47,661 nucleotides of DNA from Lysobacter_F sp035645555 (GCA_035645555.1 DASQMI010000076.1:1-47661); one strand, 5' to 3'; numbered from the stretch's first letter, positions 15,068 through 23,203 are shown. Notes: a model not told the origin generated them from the sequence alone. Program-made: numbers and translations.

Positions 15068-15393
15068 GCGCGCGCTGGATCCTGGTCGCCGCGCTGCTGG
15101 CGCTCGCGGCGCTGCACGGCGCGTGGTTCGCCGGCCGCCGCTACGCACTCGTCGCCTGGGTTCTGATGGCGCTGCCGCCACTCGTGCTGGCGCTGGCGGC
15201 GATGCGCGGCACGGCGCGCGCGGGGTTCTGGGCCGCGCTGCTGGCGCTGCTCTGGTTCAGCCACGCGGTGATGGCGGCGTGGGCGACACCGGGCGACCGC
15301 GGCTGGGCGGCGGGCGCGATCGTGCTGTCGCTGGTGGTGGTGTTTTCCGCCAGCCTGCCCGGTCTGCGCGCACGCTTCGGCCGCCGTCGCTGA
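15064..15393 (+). CDS. DUF2069 family small membrane protein
   Basis: The 109-residue product has four hydrophobic helices at about residues 5-23, 27-47, 53-72 and 81-100, separated by short Arg-rich turns, and it ends in an arginine-rich tail. That layout and the WFSHAVMAAW patch match DUF2069, a family of uncharacterised inner-membrane proteins. The start ATG at 15064 overlaps the wrbA stop (ATGA), so expression is coupled to the quinone reductase. A role with quinones or membrane redox is only suggested by that neighbour. Function is not established. Confidence 0.85.
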   Translation: MSARWILVAALLALAALHGAWFAGRRYALVAWVLMALPPLVLALAAMRGTARAGFWAALLALLWFSHAVMAAWATPGDRGWAAGAIVLSLVVVFSASLPGLRARFGRRR

Positions 15394-15396
15394 GCG

Positions 15397-15416
15397 CGGC
15401 CGTATAATTCCGGCCG
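15397..15416 (+). promoter_or_regulatory. TATAAT -10 flanked by CGGCCG repeats upstream of the asparaginase-like gene
   Basis: A perfect TATAAT lies at 15403-15408, and identical palindromic hexamers CGGCCG flank it at 15397-15402 and 15411-15416. It is 30 nt upstream of the ATG at 15439. No convincing -35 was seen. The symmetrical flanks could bind a repressor or only reflect high GC content. Confidence 0.45.
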
Positions 15417-15438
15417 TTCCGCACGCGACCCGAACCCG

Positions 15439-15927
15439 ATGGAAGAGCTCTGTATCGTCACCACCGGCGGCACGATCGACAAGATCTACTTCGACGACAA
15501 GTCGGACTACCAGGTCGGCGAGCCGCAGATCGGGCACATCCTCGAGGAGCTCGGCGTCGCGTTCCGTTTCACCGTCATCCCGCTGCTGCGCAAGGACTCG
15601 CTGCACATCACCGACGAGGACCGCGAGCTGCTGCGCGCGGCGATCGCCGCGCAGCCGATGCGCCACGTGCTGGTCACCCACGGCACCGACACCATGGTCG
15701 AAACGGCCAAGGTGCTGGCGACGATTCCCGACAAGACCATCGTGCTGACCGGCGCGCTCAATCCGGCGCGGTTCCGGGGTTCGGATGCCGAGTTCAACGT
15801 CGGCACCGCGGTCGGTGCGGTGCAGTCGCTGCCGCCGGGCGTCTACATCGCCATGAACGGCCGCGTGTGGGATCCGCGCAAGGTGCGCAAGAACGTGTCG
15901 GCGAACCGCTTCGAAGCGGCCGACTGA
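15439..15927 (+). CDS. single-domain asparaginase-like protein
   Basis: The product is 162 residues, half of a normal type I/II L-asparaginase (about 330). It keeps the N-terminal catalytic residues of that family: Thr12 in TTGGTID, Thr83-Asp84 in THGTDTM, and a candidate catalytic Lys151 near RKNVSANRF. The entire C-terminal domain, which supplies dimer contacts and part of the adjacent active site, is absent. The end is clean and is followed by a strong terminator, so this looks like a natural short form rather than a frameshift. Single-domain asparaginase-like proteins occur in this bacterial family as I recall, but activity is unverified. The start ATG 15439 lies 30 nt after a TATAAT element. 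Confidence 0.85.
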   Translation: MEELCIVTTGGTIDKIYFDDKSDYQVGEPQIGHILEELGVAFRFTVIPLLRKDSLHITDEDRELLRAAIAAQPMRHVLVTHGTDTMVETAKVLATIPDKTIVLTGALNPARFRGSDAEFNVGTAVGAVQSLPPGVYIAMNGRVWDPRKVRKNVSANRFEAAD

Positions 15928-15936
15928 TCCAGAAGA

Positions 15937-15966
15937 AAAAACCCCGGCGCGAAGGCCGGGGTTTTT
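15937..15966. terminator. bidirectional intrinsic terminator
   Basis: AAAAACCCCGGC and GCCGGGGTTTTT form a perfect 12-bp stem around a 6-nt loop. The A and T runs make it work from both sides. It lies between the convergent asparaginase-like and metalloprotease genes. Confidence 0.92.
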
Positions 15967-15983
15967 CACGCGAGGCGCCGGGC

Positions 15984-17240
15984 TCAGCGGAAGCCGGCGA
16001 TGGTCGCCTTGGTATTCACCAGCACGCGCTGGTTGTGGCTGCGATCGACCGTGCCCATCGGCTGGCCGCCGTAGGTGATGTCCGGGTTCGACCAGTAGTT
16101 GATACGCGGGCAGCTCGGCGTGCAGTTGTACGCCATCACGGTGCGCCACGCCGCGTTCGGCGCGCGGTAGCCGTGACCGTATGCGTACGGCGTGTTGGTC
16201 GGATCGGCCGCCGGATCGTGGCGCGCCGACTGCAGGTGGCCGATCTCGTGGGCGAAGCTGTAGTAGCCGGTCGCGCAATCCCAGTACACGGTCGCGAACG
16301 CGGTCGACGCGGTCGAGCCGATGCCGGACGCCAGCCCGCACGCCGAACCGTCGTTGCCGACCAGCATCGCCACGTCCGCACCGGTGTTGTTGCGGATGGT
16401 GTGGATCTCGTCCATGTAGCCGTCGCCCACGGTGCGGAACCGCGACAGGTCGCGGCTCATGCCGCGTTCGCGGTAGCTGGTGGTCGAGTAGCTGGCCAGC
16501 ACCAGGTTGATGCCGACGTTGGAGTTGGCGTAGCCCTGGTTCGATTCGGCGATCGCCAGATCGACCAGCGCGCGCATGTCGCCGCCGTACGCCGCGACTG
16601 CCGCGTTGGTGGCCATGACCGCGACCCGGATCGTCACCGTGGCACCGGGATCGATCGCAGCCGCGCCGACGTCGCCGCTCGTGGTGCGGCGCGCGGCCTG
16701 CGCGGCGTCCATGCGGATGTTGGGCAGGCCGAAGAACTCCTGCGGATGGTCGGCCGGGATGCGGCTCTCGTCCACCTCGATCACCGCGTGGGTGCCGTCG
16801 GCGAGCGGACGCACGCGGTACAGCTTGCCGTTCACGCGGATGTTGCCGGTCACGCCGTTGCCGCGGCGCACCAGCACGGCGGAGTTCATCTCGTCGTTCG
16901 CGACTTCGCGCGCGCTCGCACCGCGCGCCTTCGCGGTCTCGCGCACCTCGCCGGACCAAACCAGGCCGCCGTCGACCGCATAGGCGCGCTTGAGCACGGC
17001 GTTGACGCGCTTGCCGCCGACATCGAGTTCGATCTCGCGGTTGTCCGCACGCACCGCGGCGGGGTTGGCGCGGACCACGCGCAGGTTGGCGGTGTCGGGC
17101 TTGGCGACGAGCGTATCGACGGTGGCGGTCGCCTTGGTCGCGGCCTGGCCGAGGAACAGCGGTTCGCCGGCGATGGCGTTGCCGGTCAGCGTGAGCGTGG
17201 CCAACGCGAGCGCGCGGGCCAGCAAGGAACAGGTCTTCAT
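15984..17240 (-). CDS. secreted zinc metalloprotease (metzincin; M12/M72-like)
   Basis: The 418-residue precursor starts at ATG 17240 with a signal peptide ending NAIAGEP. A propeptide-like region of about 150 residues follows. The zinc site is HEIGHLQSARHD (His331, Glu332, His335, His341), and a Met-turn follows at VMAYNC. In standard metzincins the site is HExxHxxGxxH; here the glycine position is serine, and Asp follows the third His. That layout fits the peptidyl-Asp metalloendopeptidase (M72-like) group from xanthomonads as I recall it. The sequence is Cys-containing, as expected for an exported protease. It is transcribed towards the terminator at 15937, downstream of the subtilase gene. 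It probably acts outside the cell in nutrient acquisition or lysis of other organisms. Confidence 0.88.
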   Translation of the reverse strand: MKTCSLLARALALATLTLTGNAIAGEPLFLGQAATKATATVDTLVAKPDTANLRVVRANPAAVRADNREIELDVGGKRVNAVLKRAYAVDGGLVWSGEVRETAKARGASAREVANDEMNSAVLVRRGNGVTGNIRVNGKLYRVRPLADGTHAVIEVDESRIPADHPQEFFGLPNIRMDAAQAARRTTSGDVGAAAIDPGATVTIRVAVMATNAAVAAYGGDMRALVDLAIAESNQGYANSNVGINLVLASYSTTSYRERGMSRDLSRFRTVGDGYMDEIHTIRNNTGADVAMLVGNDGSACGLASGIGSTASTAFATVYWDCATGYYSFAHEIGHLQSARHDPAADPTNTPYAYGHGYRAPNAAWRTVMAYNCTPSCPRINYWSNPDITYGGQPMGTVDRSHNQRVLVNTKATIAGFR

Positions 17241-17430
17241 GACGGTGTCCTCAAGCGGTGGGTGAGCCGGGCCGGGGCGGCATCGCCGCGCGGAAACCGG
17301 CATTGGGAGGTGGACCTGCATCGGCGCCGAAGCAGGCGCCCAGTGGACCGCGCGGCCGGCTCAGGAGCCGAGATCCCCGCGCATGCCGCCGGACAGGAGT
17401 GCGTCGTCGCCTTGACGGTTCAGCGTTGCC

Positions 17431-17491
17431 GCGTGCCCGGCGCCGCAGCACCGGGCACGCCGTGGGCCGGAGACGCGCGCGCCTCCGGCCC
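17431..17491 (-). terminator. two GC-rich hairpins after the subtilase gene
   Basis: Reading from the subtilase stop, the first hairpin has 9-bp perfect arms (17464-17472 with 17483-17491). The second has 10-bp perfect arms (17431-17440 with 17451-17460). Neither has a T tract, so termination is likely but unproved. They also lie upstream of the metalloprotease gene start. Confidence 0.5.
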
Positions 17492-17499
17492 CGCCTGCG

Positions 17500-19287
17500 T
17501 CAGAACGTGATGCTCCAGCTGTTGATGTAGCCGGTGTCGCCGGAGTAGACGTCGCGCACGCGCAGTCGCCACGTGCCGTTGATCGTCTCGGTCGACAGGT
17601 TCACGTTGTAGGTGGTGATGACGTTGTCCGCGCTGTCCGAGCTGGAGGAGTTCTTCAGCCGGTACAGCGAGCCGTCCGGCGCCACCAGGTCGATCACCAG
17701 GTCACCGCGGTAGGTGTGGCGGATGTCGACCGCGACCGGCGTGCTCGACGGCGCGTTGCCGCTGCGGCCGGACACCGCGATCGAGCTCTCGACCGTGGTG
17801 TTGTCGCGGATCTGCACGTCGGTGCCGTTGGTGTAGGTCTGGCTGCCGCCACCGCCGGTGCCGCCGGCGTTCTCGACCGCGCGGCGCGCATCGACGATGC
17901 CGGCGCCGCAGCCGCCGCTGCACGAACCGGCGAGCGCGTAAGCGGTGTTCTTCAGCAGCGTCTCCACCGACGCCGGAGTGAGCGGAGTCAACCCGAGCGC
18001 GACCCGGCGGCTCTGCACCAGCGCGACCGTGCCGGCCACATGCGGCGCGGCCATCGAGGTGCCGTTGTACGCGGCGTAGCTCTCCGTGCTCGGCGTGGTG
18101 GTGCCGCTGTTGAGCGTCGAGAGGATGCTCGAACCCGGCGCGGCAACGTCGATCTTGGCGCCGTAGTTGGAGAAGCTCGAACGCGAGCTGGCACTGGTCA
18201 CCGAGGCGACCGTGATGACGTTGTTGCAGCTGGCCGGCGAGAAGTTCGCCGCATCGGCGTTGTCGTTGCCCGCCGCCACCACGACCACGGTACCGCGGCC
18301 GACCGCGCTGTTGATCGCATTCTGGGTGGTGGTGTCGCACGCGCCCGGACCGCCGAGCGAGAGGTTGATGACGTCGGCCGCGTTCGCTGCCGACAGCGTC
18401 GGCACGCCGGTGACCGACCCGCCGGAGGACCAGATGATGGCGTCGGCGATGTCGGAGGTGTAACCGCCGCAGCGGCCGAGCACGCGCACCGGCATCACCT
18501 TGGCGCCGAACGCGGTGCCGGCCACGCCCTTGGCGTTGTTGGTCACCGCACCGACCGTGCCGGCGACGTGGGTACCGTGCCAGCTCGAGTTGGAGCCCGG
18601 CGTGCCGGCGCCGCACTCGCCCGCGGTGTACCAGTCGCCCGGGTCGGACGCGTCGCTGTCGCGGCCGTTGCCGTCGCGCGAGACGAACGTGTCGCTGATG
18701 AAGTCGTAGCCGGCGACCACGTTGGCGCTGAGGTCGCTGTGGCTGGTGATGCCGGTATCGAGCACGGCGACGATCATCCCGGAGCCGTTCGACAGGTCCC
18801 ACGCGGTGTTGGCGCGGATGCCGGCATCGGCATCGAAGTAGCCCCACTGCTCGCCGTAGCGGGTGTCGTTCGGGGTGAACACCGGCTTCAGCAGGCGGTC
18901 GACCTCGACGTATTCGACGTTCGGGTTGGCCGCGAGCTGGCGCATCAGCGTCTCCGCTTCGGCGCGATCGAGCTTGCGGTCGGTCTTCACCACGTCGGCG
19001 CCGAGCGCCATGCGGCGCACGTGGCGCAGATCCAGCGCACGGCTGCGCGCGGACATCGCACCGGCGGCGGCCCGCAGCGTCTGGCCGAGCGTCACGGTGT
19101 CGGTCCGCTCGGCGCTGCCGTCGCGGTACTTGACGATGAAGCGGTCGAACTCCTGCGCGGACTGCAGGGCCGCCGTGTTGACGCGGCCTTGGGCCAGGGC
19201 CGGCGTCGCGATGGCGGTGCACAGCACGAGCGCGGTGGCCGCGGCCAGAGCGTGGCGGCGGAAACGGCGCGAAGAGAACTCAGACAT
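17500..19287 (-). CDS. secreted subtilisin-like serine protease with P domain
   Basis: The 595-residue preproprotein has a signal peptide of about 33 residues ending PALAQ, then an inhibitor I9-type propeptide (about 45-135). The S8 catalytic domain follows, with Asp177 in VAVLDTGI, His237 in WHGTHVAGT and Ser411 in YNGTSMAAPHVAGT; the oxyanion Asn341 is in AAGNDN. A Gly-rich linker (GGTGGGG) leads to a C-terminal P/proprotein-convertase-like beta domain (about 480-595), with RHTYRGDLVIDLVAPDG and TINGTWRLRVRD. This is the layout of secreted subtilases of Xanthomonas and Lysobacter, likely exported by Sec and type II secretion. The start is ATG 19287; upstream in-frame extensions lack a signal sequence. 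The promoter region is described at 19288-19663. Confidence 0.95.
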   Translation of the reverse strand: MSEFSSRRFRRHALAAATALVLCTAIATPALAQGRVNTAALQSAQEFDRFIVKYRDGSAERTDTVTLGQTLRAAAGAMSARSRALDLRHVRRMALGADVVKTDRKLDRAEAETLMRQLAANPNVEYVEVDRLLKPVFTPNDTRYGEQWGYFDADAGIRANTAWDLSNGSGMIVAVLDTGITSHSDLSANVVAGYDFISDTFVSRDGNGRDSDASDPGDWYTAGECGAGTPGSNSSWHGTHVAGTVGAVTNNAKGVAGTAFGAKVMPVRVLGRCGGYTSDIADAIIWSSGGSVTGVPTLSAANAADVINLSLGGPGACDTTTQNAINSAVGRGTVVVVAAGNDNADAANFSPASCNNVITVASVTSASSRSSFSNYGAKIDVAAPGSSILSTLNSGTTTPSTESYAAYNGTSMAAPHVAGTVALVQSRRVALGLTPLTPASVETLLKNTAYALAGSCSGGCGAGIVDARRAVENAGGTGGGGSQTYTNGTDVQIRDNTTVESSIAVSGRSGNAPSSTPVAVDIRHTYRGDLVIDLVAPDGSLYRLKNSSSSDSADNVITTYNVNLSTETINGTWRLRVRDVYSGDTGYINSWSITF

Positions 19288-19663
19288 CGAAAACCCCCAA
19301 GCGGTGGAATGGTGGGAAACGACGGCCGACCCGGGCATGGCCCCTTCACGCGCCTGGTTGACCAGTTGACCGGCACCTGTCGGCACCGGGAGGGCGACGC
19401 TATCGGACTCGCGCCCGAGCCACATGCTGCGGATGCAGCACGAATCGGCGCGTTCTGCGACGCGCGTCGCCCAAATCCCATAACGTCGGATGAACGTCAT
19501 GACCCCAGCCACTGGCGCCGGGTGGCCAGTCGCGCTAGGGCTGAACGGTTGTGGCGGAGACCGGAACTGCGGTGTGCAGGGCCCGTCAAGGGCGTACGGC
19601 GGGTCCGGTCCGCCGCGCCGACCGGGCTCGGGCGGCATGCGGCGCGGGCGCCCGGGGGTGGCG
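19288..19663. other. 376-bp intergenic region upstream of the subtilase gene
   Basis: No credible gene is present. Near 19359-19374 the motif TTGACC occurs twice in tandem (TTGACCAGTTGACC), which could be an activator site for the subtilase, or chance. Next to it, CACCTGTCGGCACC is a second short repeat-like patch. No consensus -35/-10 pair was found. The part nearest sufT is pure GC-rich sequence without a clear terminator. Confidence 0.4.
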
Positions 19664-20215
19664 TCAGAGCATCCCGGTCTCGAGGCGGGCAGCCTCGGAC
19701 ATCATGGTGCGGTTCCACGGCGGGTCGAACACCAGCTCGACGTCGGCCTCCGCCACGGTCGGAATCATCTCCAGCTTGCTGCGCACGTCGTCGACCAGCA
19801 CGTCGCCCATGCCGCAGGCGGGCGCGGTCAGCGTCATCCGCACCTCGACCTCGCGCTGCGCCTCGTCACGCCGGCGGACGTGCACCTCGTAGACCAGCCC
19901 GAGTTCGACGATGTTGATCGGGATCTCCGGATCGAAGCAGGTGCGCAGCTGCTGCCACACCAGCTTCTCGACCGCCTCGTCGTCGGCGCCTTCGGGCAGT
20001 TCCAGCGGCGCCGGCGGCTCCTTGCCGATCGCGTCGGCATCGCGCCCGGCGATGCGGAACAGGTTGCCCTCGACGAACACGGTGAAGCTGCCGCCGAGCG
20101 CCTGGGTGATGTAGCCGACGCTGCCCGCGGGCAGGGTCACGCTCTCGCCCTGCGGCACCAGGACGGCGGCGCAGTCGCGCTCGAAACGGACGGGTTCGCT
20201 GTGGCGGGAATACAT
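19664..20215 (-). CDS. sufT: Fe-S cluster assembly protein SufT
   Basis: SufT contributes to maturation of iron-sulfur proteins under high demand. The 183-residue product has an N-terminal SufT-specific region (PQGESVTLPAGSVGYITQALGG, similar to the start of HesB-independent SufT proteins). A MIP18/DUF59 domain follows from about residue 85, with the hallmark DPEIPINIVELGLVY and the conserved Cys in LTAPACGMGD. The length fits long-form SufT. The start ATG 20215 is the only good candidate; on the minus strand a TAGACT -10-like hexamer lies about 40 nt upstream. No other suf gene is in the window. The gene is divergent from the small membrane-protein gene at 20292. Confidence 0.92.
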   Translation of the reverse strand: MYSRHSEPVRFERDCAAVLVPQGESVTLPAGSVGYITQALGGSFTVFVEGNLFRIAGRDADAIGKEPPAPLELPEGADDEAVEKLVWQQLRTCFDPEIPINIVELGLVYEVHVRRRDEAQREVEVRMTLTAPACGMGDVLVDDVRSKLEMIPTVAEADVELVFDPPWNRTMMSEAARLETGML

Positions 20216-20277
20216 GCGCGGGATGTGAGGGCGCCGGGAGCCAGCGCAAGACGCATAGTCTAGCGACGCACGCTGCC

Positions 20278-20292
20278 GCTATGCTGGCGCGA
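20278..20292 (+). promoter_or_regulatory. putative leaderless promoter -10 of the 20292 gene
   Basis: GCTATGCT at 20278-20285 contains TATGCT, followed by exactly 6 nt before the ATG at 20292. No Shine-Dalgarno sequence is present. It matches the layout seen before moaB and the ECF sigma gene. Confidence 0.4.
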
Positions 20293-20729
20293 TGCCCGAG
20301 CCCGCCCCCGTCCGCGCCGAGCGCCCGCGTCCCGCATCGTCCCTGCTCTGGTCCTGGCTGCTGCTGGCACTGGGCGCGGCCGGAATGGTCGCGGCGTGGG
20401 TGGTGGTGGGGCTGTGGAACGGCCGCGCGAACGGCTGGATGGCGTTGCTGGCCGCGCTCGACATGGCGTGGGTGCTGCGCCTGGGCGGCTGGCGGCCGGG
20501 CCCCGCGCGCGCGCTGATCGCCGCCGTGGCGACGCTCGCGATCGCGCTGGCGGCCAACTGGGGCGCCGCCGCCGCGCAGCTGTCCGGGTATTTCGGCGTC
20601 GATCCGCTGCAGTCGGTCGCGCAACTGGGCGCGCGCCACGCGTGGACGCTGGCACAGCTGGCGAACGGGCCGGCCGACGTGGCCGCGCTGATGCTGGGCG
20701 TGCTGCTGGCGGCGCTCGCCGCGCGCTGA
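20292..20729 (+). CDS. small integral membrane protein of unknown function
   Basis: I do not recognise a family. The 145-residue product has a short proline-rich cytosolic N-terminus (residues 1-16) and four hydrophobic segments at about 18-42, 48-64, 74-92 and 125-144. A polar loop between the third and fourth (about residues 95-124) contains YFGVDPLQS and an Ala/Leu/Gln-rich stretch. The strong codon bias for C/G at third positions and a -10 element at the correct distance support a real gene. It sits between sufT (divergent) and pntB (convergent, 12 nt away). No function can be inferred from context. Confidence 0.7.
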   Translation: MPEPAPVRAERPRPASSLLWSWLLLALGAAGMVAAWVVVGLWNGRANGWMALLAALDMAWVLRLGGWRPGPARALIAAVATLAIALAANWGAAAAQLSGYFGVDPLQSVAQLGARHAWTLAQLANGPADVAALMLGVLLAALAAR

Positions 20730-20741
20730 GCGTGCGCCGGC

Positions 20742-22130
20742 TCAGTGCGAGCCGTCGAGCGCCTTCAGCTCGGCAACCAGCCGGTTGGCCATCTCCGCGC
20801 CGTCGCCGTACAGCATGCGCGCGTTGTCGGCATAGAACAGCGCGTTTTCGATGCCGGCGAAGCCCGTGCCCTTGCCGCGCTTGATCACCACCACGTTCTT
20901 CGCGTTGACCACATCGAGGATGGGCATGCCGTAGATCGGGCTGGCCGGATCGGTCTTCGCCACTGGGTTGACGACGTCGTTGGCGCCAATCACCAGCGCG
21001 ACGTCGGTGTTGGGGAATTCCGGATTGATGTCGTCCATGTCGGCGATCAGGTCGTACGGCACGCCGGCTTCGGCGAGCAGCACGTTCATGTGGCCGGGCA
21101 TGCGGCCGGCGACCGGGTGGATCGCGAACTTCACCTTGACCCCGCGCTCGATCAGGCGCTGGCTCAGCTCCCAGATCTTGTGCTGCGCCTGCGCCACTGC
21201 CATGCCGTAGCCCGGCACGATCACCACGCGCTCGGCGAACCCCATCATCGCTGCAACGTCGGCCGCCTCGATCGGCTTCTGGCTGCCGGCGATCGCCTGC
21301 GCCTCGCCGCCGCCGCCGAAGCTGCCGAACAGCACGTTGCGGATCGGCCGGTTCATCGCCTTCGCCATCAGCCGCGTAAGCAGCATGCCGGCCGCGCCGA
21401 CCATGGTGCCGGCAATGATCAGCGTCTCGTTGCCGAGCACGTAGCCCTCGAACGCGACCGCAAGACCGGTGAACGCGTTGTACAGCGAGATCACCACCGG
21501 CATGTCGGCGCCACCGATCGGCAGCGTCATCAGCACGCCGAGCAGCAACGCCAGCACGAAGAACGCGACGATGGCCGGCACGCCCAGCGCGTGCACGATC
21601 CACGCGCCCAGCAGCACGGTGGCCACGAACAGCAGCGCGTTGAACACGTTCTGGCCAGGGAACGTATAGCGCTTGTCCATCCGGCCATCGAGCTTGGCCC
21701 AGGCGATCACCGAGCCGGACAGCGACACCGCGCCGATCAGCGCGCCGACCACCGCCAGCACCAGGCTCACCCGCGATGGCGCGGCGCCGGCCGCGGAGTA
21801 ACGCAGCAGCTCGACCGCGCCGATCGCCGCCGCCGAGCCGCCGCCCATGCCGTTGTACAGCGCCACCATCTGCGGCATGTCGGTGATCGCCACCTTCTTG
21901 CCCCAGACCCACGCGAACGCGGTGCCGAGCACCAACGCGACCAGAATCAGGCCGAGGTTGTGCAGCCCCGGCAGCGCGAACGTGGCTAGCGTGGCGATCA
22001 GCATGCCCCAGCCCGCCCACTGGATGCCCGAGCGCGCCGTCACCGGCGTCGACATCCGTTGCAGGCCAAGCAGGAACAGCGTCGCGGCGACGAAATAGCT
22101 GGCCTTCACCAGCAGCGGCAGCCAGCTCAT
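20742..22130 (-). CDS. pntB: NAD(P) transhydrogenase subunit beta
   Basis: PntB carries the membrane domain (dII) and the NADP(H)-binding domain (dIII) of the proton-translocating transhydrogenase, which makes NADPH from NADH using proton motive force. The product is 462 residues, full length. The first 260 residues hold about nine hydrophobic helices, with signatures such as ALYNGMGGGSAAAIGA and LPIGGADMPVVISLYNAFTGLA. The C-terminal dIII shows the NADP-binding VIVPGYGMAVAQAQ and later DMDDINPEFPNTDVALVIGANDVVNP-type residues near 365-395. The start ATG 22130 overlaps the pntA2 stop by 4 nt. The partner pntA1 lies apart, at 24099-25196, beyond an oppositely oriented sigma-factor module. Confidence 0.96.
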   Translation of the reverse strand: MSWLPLLVKASYFVAATLFLLGLQRMSTPVTARSGIQWAGWGMLIATLATFALPGLHNLGLILVALVLGTAFAWVWGKKVAITDMPQMVALYNGMGGGSAAAIGAVELLRYSAAGAAPSRVSLVLAVVGALIGAVSLSGSVIAWAKLDGRMDKRYTFPGQNVFNALLFVATVLLGAWIVHALGVPAIVAFFVLALLLGVLMTLPIGGADMPVVISLYNAFTGLAVAFEGYVLGNETLIIAGTMVGAAGMLLTRLMAKAMNRPIRNVLFGSFGGGGEAQAIAGSQKPIEAADVAAMMGFAERVVIVPGYGMAVAQAQHKIWELSQRLIERGVKVKFAIHPVAGRMPGHMNVLLAEAGVPYDLIADMDDINPEFPNTDVALVIGANDVVNPVAKTDPASPIYGMPILDVVNAKNVVVIKRGKGTGFAGIENALFYADNARMLYGDGAEMANRLVAELKALDGSH

Positions 22131-22432
22131 CGCTTGTCCTCCGCACCCGGCCGGCGCGAGGACTTGAACATCTCCAGCATGCGCTCGGTCACCACGTAGC
22201 CGCCGGCCGCGTTGCCGGCACCGAGCAGCACGGCGACGAAGCCGAGCGCCTTCTCCAGCGTGGTGTCGGCGTGCCCCAGCACCACCATCGCGCCGATCAG
22301 CACGATGCCGTGGATGAAATTGGAGCCCGACATCAGCGGCGTATGCAGGATCACCGGCACCCGGGCGATGATCACGTGGCCGGCGATCGCCGCCAGCATG
22401 AAGATGTACAGCGCCACGAAGCCGTCGCCCAT
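22127..22432 (-). CDS. pntA2: NAD(P) transhydrogenase subunit alpha, part 2 (membrane)
   Basis: The 101-residue product is the small membrane piece of the split alpha subunit, with three hydrophobic helices (about 6-26, 37-52 and 61-81). The LYIFMLAAIAGHVIIARVP start and the HTPLMSGSNFIHGIVLIGA segment are family hallmarks. In E. coli this segment is fused to the NAD-binding domain; here the alpha subunit is split, as in Rhodospirillum. The start ATG 22432 is preceded by GGAAGGAG. A TATGAT -10 lies at 22464-22459 on the minus strand, so pntA2-pntB can be transcribed without pntA1. The pntB overlap indicates translational coupling. Confidence 0.95.
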   Translation of the reverse strand: MGDGFVALYIFMLAAIAGHVIIARVPVILHTPLMSGSNFIHGIVLIGAMVVLGHADTTLEKALGFVAVLLGAGNAAGGYVVTERMLEMFKSSRRPGAEDKR

Positions 22433-22628
22433 GCCTGTCTCCTTCCGCCGATGACCGGATCATAACCGCCCCTGAACACCGCCGGCAGCGCGTCAACCTG
22501 AGCGGCGCCCGTGCGTTCCCATGCGGGTCGTCCCACCTGCCGGAGATGCCATGCGCCGGTCCGTCCTGCCGATGTCCCGCTACCGACCGCCTAGTCCCGG
22601 CGCGCGCTGGGCCGGCCATCGCGGACCG

Positions 22629-22643
22629 GCTAGGCTTGCCGCG
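22629..22643 (+). promoter_or_regulatory. putative leaderless promoter -10 of the ECF sigma gene
   Basis: GCTAGGCT at 22629-22636 contains TAGGCT, followed by exactly 6 nt before the GTG at 22643. No Shine-Dalgarno sequence is present. If the gene is autoregulated, an ECF-type -35 such as GGAAC-like should lie about 22607-22612; I see none that is convincing. Confidence 0.4.
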
Positions 22644-23203
22644 TGAGCGCCGATGCCGGCCCCGATCCGTCGTCCGTGCACGCCGAGCCGGCCTCGCTGG
22701 AGACGTTCCTGGCCGCTATCGGTGCGCGCGCGTTCCGCTTCGCCGAGCTCGCGCTGCGCCATCGCGAGGACGCGCTGGACGCGGTGCAGGACGCCATGAT
22801 GAAGATGCTGGCCTACCGCGAGCGCCCGGCTGCCGAGTGGACGCCGCTGTTCTGGAGCGTGCTGCGCAGCCGCGTCGCCGACCAGCAGCGACGCCGGCGG
22901 TTCCGCCTGCGCTGGCTGCTGCCCGCCAGCGCGCACGACGACGGCGAACCGATCGAATGGGCGGACGCCAGCCCCGACTCGGCCGAGCACCACGCACATC
23001 GCCAACGCTACGCGCGCCTGGCCGACGCACTGGCGCGGCTGCCGCGGCGCCAGCGCGAGGCGTTCACCCTGCGCGTGCTCGAGGAGCTGGACGTGGCGAC
23101 GACCGCGCGTGTCATGGGCTGCAGCGAAGGCGCGGTCAAAACCCATCTTGCACGCGCCCGCGAAGCCGTGCGGATCCAACTCGACGACGGACAGCTGCCA
23201 TGA
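22643..23203 (+). CDS. ECF-type RNA polymerase sigma factor
   Basis: The 186-residue protein has the two-domain sigma70 architecture of ECF factors. Region 2 spans about residues 20-90 (RFAELALRHREDALDAVQDAMMKMLAYRE-type helices, then FWSVLRSRVADQQRRRRFR). Region 4 spans about 125-180, with LARLPRRQREAFTLRVLEEL and the helix-turn-helix ATTARVMGCSEGAVKTHLARARE. It directs RNA polymerase to a specialised promoter set, not known here. The start is GTG 22643, placed 6 nt after a -10 element. Its stop overlaps the start of the next gene by 4 nt, as expected for a sigma/anti-sigma pair. The module sits between pntA2 and pntA1 on the opposite strand. Confidence 0.9.
   Translation: MSADAGPDPSSVHAEPASLETFLAAIGARAFRFAELALRHREDALDAVQDAMMKMLAYRERPAAEWTPLFWSVLRSRVADQQRRRRFRLRWLLPASAHDDGEPIEWADASPDSAEHHAHRQRYARLADALARLPRRQREAFTLRVLEELDVATTARVMGCSEGAVKTHLARAREAVRIQLDDGQLP

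Noticed and set aside
14950..16959. 669-codon minus-strand frame across asparaginase and the metalloprotease
   Set aside because: It is arginine-rich junk from high GC, lies antisense to three well-supported genes, and crosses the terminator at 15937.
19497..19718. Small minus-strand frame upstream of the subtilase
   Set aside because: Overlaps the 3' end of sufT, has no ribosome-binding site, and its composition is random GC-rich coding.
17716..19917. 733-codon plus-strand frame opposite the subtilase
   Set aside because: The opposite strand encodes a subtilase with Asp/His/Ser triad intact. The frame is low-complexity Arg/Ala/Gly.
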